NCBI GenBank assembly: GCA_023133195.1
Contig: JAGLWW010000040.1
Coordinates: forward strand, 1 to 6,777
DNA length: 6,777 nucleotides
Reading direction: 5' to 3'
Source of the DNA: Candidatus Aenigmatarchaeota archaeon
GTDB lineage: Archaea > Aenigmatarchaeota > Aenigmatarchaeia > PWEA01 > JAGHBM01
In this document: one piece after another, positions 6,271 to 6,777 of the stretch
Layout: each line of letters opens with the position of its first letter
Numbering within the stretch: position 1 is the first letter of the stretch
The notes under the pieces: generated by a model
Seen by the model: only the letters and a program-made list of their open reading frames with translations
Told to the model about the DNA's origin: nothing
Database searches by the model: none
Program-made: the position numbers and the translations under genes

Positions 6271-6777
6271 ATTGAAAATAATATTTTGTCTGGAGAATTT
6301 CCTTTATTTTTTTCACAAGGGAACTATGAAGGTTTATTTTTATTATTCGCGTCCTTCCGTATCTACCCTTGCTGACGACTTTTGCATTTATTACCCCCAG
6401 CAAATCCAACTCAGCTATAAGATCAGATACTCTTCTTTGTGTAAGCGGTTTTAAACCATTTTCCGAGCATATTCCCTCATAAATAGAAAATATATCTCCT
6501 GTGTGAACTTCACCGTCCATCTTTAAAACACTCCAAAGAACGGCCTGGCTTTGTCTTGGCTGTGACTTTACAATCTCAAATATTCTATCATTATCTATTT
6601 TTGATTCCGCCATGTCTACATGTCTCTCTTCAATTTTCTCTGAATTTTCCCTTTCTCCTATCTCCGCTGCAACTCTGAGCAAATCCAGAGCCCTTCTTGC
6701 ATCGCCATGCTCCTGCGCAGCCAAAGCAGCACATTTTTCTATGACGCCTGGGCCAAGCATGTTTTCCTTGAACGCGT
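6269..6777 (-). CDS. cdc6: Orc1/Cdc6 replication initiator, C-terminal part (5' end beyond the window)
   Basis: Origin-binding AAA+ protein that recognises origin boxes and helps load the MCM helicase. The frame is open to the window edge (AFKEN precedes the first visible Met), so about 168 residues are seen. They cover the end of the AAA+ module and the winged-helix domain; the Walker A, Walker B and sensor 1 regions lie outside. EHGDARRALDLLRVA (residues 17-31 from that Met) is the sensor-2 helix with its arginines. LTQRRVSDLIAELDLLG (106-122) is the DNA-recognition helix region, and KGRYGRTR (131-138) is the wing contacting DNA. All agree closely with archaeal Orc1/Cdc6. It ends in TAA at 6271-6269, immediately followed by the DP1-like gene, an adjacency common in PolD-containing archaea. 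Nothing visible suggests damage; the Met at 6760 is internal, not the start. Confidence 0.95.
   Translation of the reverse strand, partial: AFKENMLGPGVIEKCAALAAQEHGDARRALDLLRVAAEIGERENSEKIEERHVDMAESKIDNDRIFEIVKSQPRQSQAVLWSVLKMDGEVHTGDIFSIYEGICSENGLKPLTQRRVSDLIAELDLLGVINAKVVSKGRYGRTRIIKINLHSSLVKKIKEILQTKYYFQ

Noticed and set aside
6758..6760. The Met at 6760 as the start of a short winged-helix protein
   Set aside because: The frame continues upstream to the window edge with Cdc6-like residues (AFKEN), so the gene is a longer Orc1/Cdc6 cut by the window.
1..6777. CRISPR arrays, tRNA or rRNA genes, insertion sequences and long direct repeats
   Set aside because: Read on both strands I saw no regularly spaced repeats, cloverleaf-like segment, transposase motif or flanking inverted repeats. 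Almost all the sequence is accounted for by protein genes.

Overview
The window comes from an archaeon. Its replication genes are an Orc1/Cdc6 C-terminus, a PolD small-subunit (DP1) homologue and a family-B DNA polymerase that keeps the archaeal uracil read-ahead residues. TATA-like boxes and GGTG-type ribosome sites fit this. A DP1 homologue points away from Crenarchaeota and toward Euryarchaeota, DPANN or a related PolD-containing lineage. I cannot place it more finely from sequence alone. The DNA is AT-rich, and genes are tightly packed with no non-coding stretch longer than about 110 bases.

Layout. Positions 1-155 (+) hold the last 50 or so residues of a membrane protein. Positions ~183-1357 (+) hold a TctA/DUF112-type membrane permease whose first conserved motif lies upstream of its first in-frame ATG, behind an apparent frame break in a run of seven T. 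From 1343 to the window end everything is on the minus strand. In transcription order these are the end of orc1/cdc6 (6777-6269), a DP1-like protein (6259-5240), a HAD hydrolase (5229-4621), a 110-base spacer with a probable promoter and ribosome site, polB (4510-1841) and a PAP2 lipid phosphatase (1807-1343). The last of these converges on and overlaps the permease gene by 15 bases.

Function. cdc6, dp1 and the HAD gene are separated by about 10 bases each and look like one operon. polB probably has its own promoter. The main point of interest is the polymerase pair. The DP1 homologue has the OB fold and recognisable phosphoesterase framework, but every visible metal-binding motif is lost and the middle is deleted, as in the inactive B-subunits of eukaryotic Pol alpha, delta and epsilon. 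The PolB carries, beyond its normal PCNA-binding end, about 64 extra residues with a four-cysteine zinc ribbon resembling the one at the end of PolD DP2, the module that contacts DP1. Together these suggest, as inference only, a eukaryote-like arrangement in which a B-family polymerase docks an inactive B-subunit through a C-terminal zinc module.
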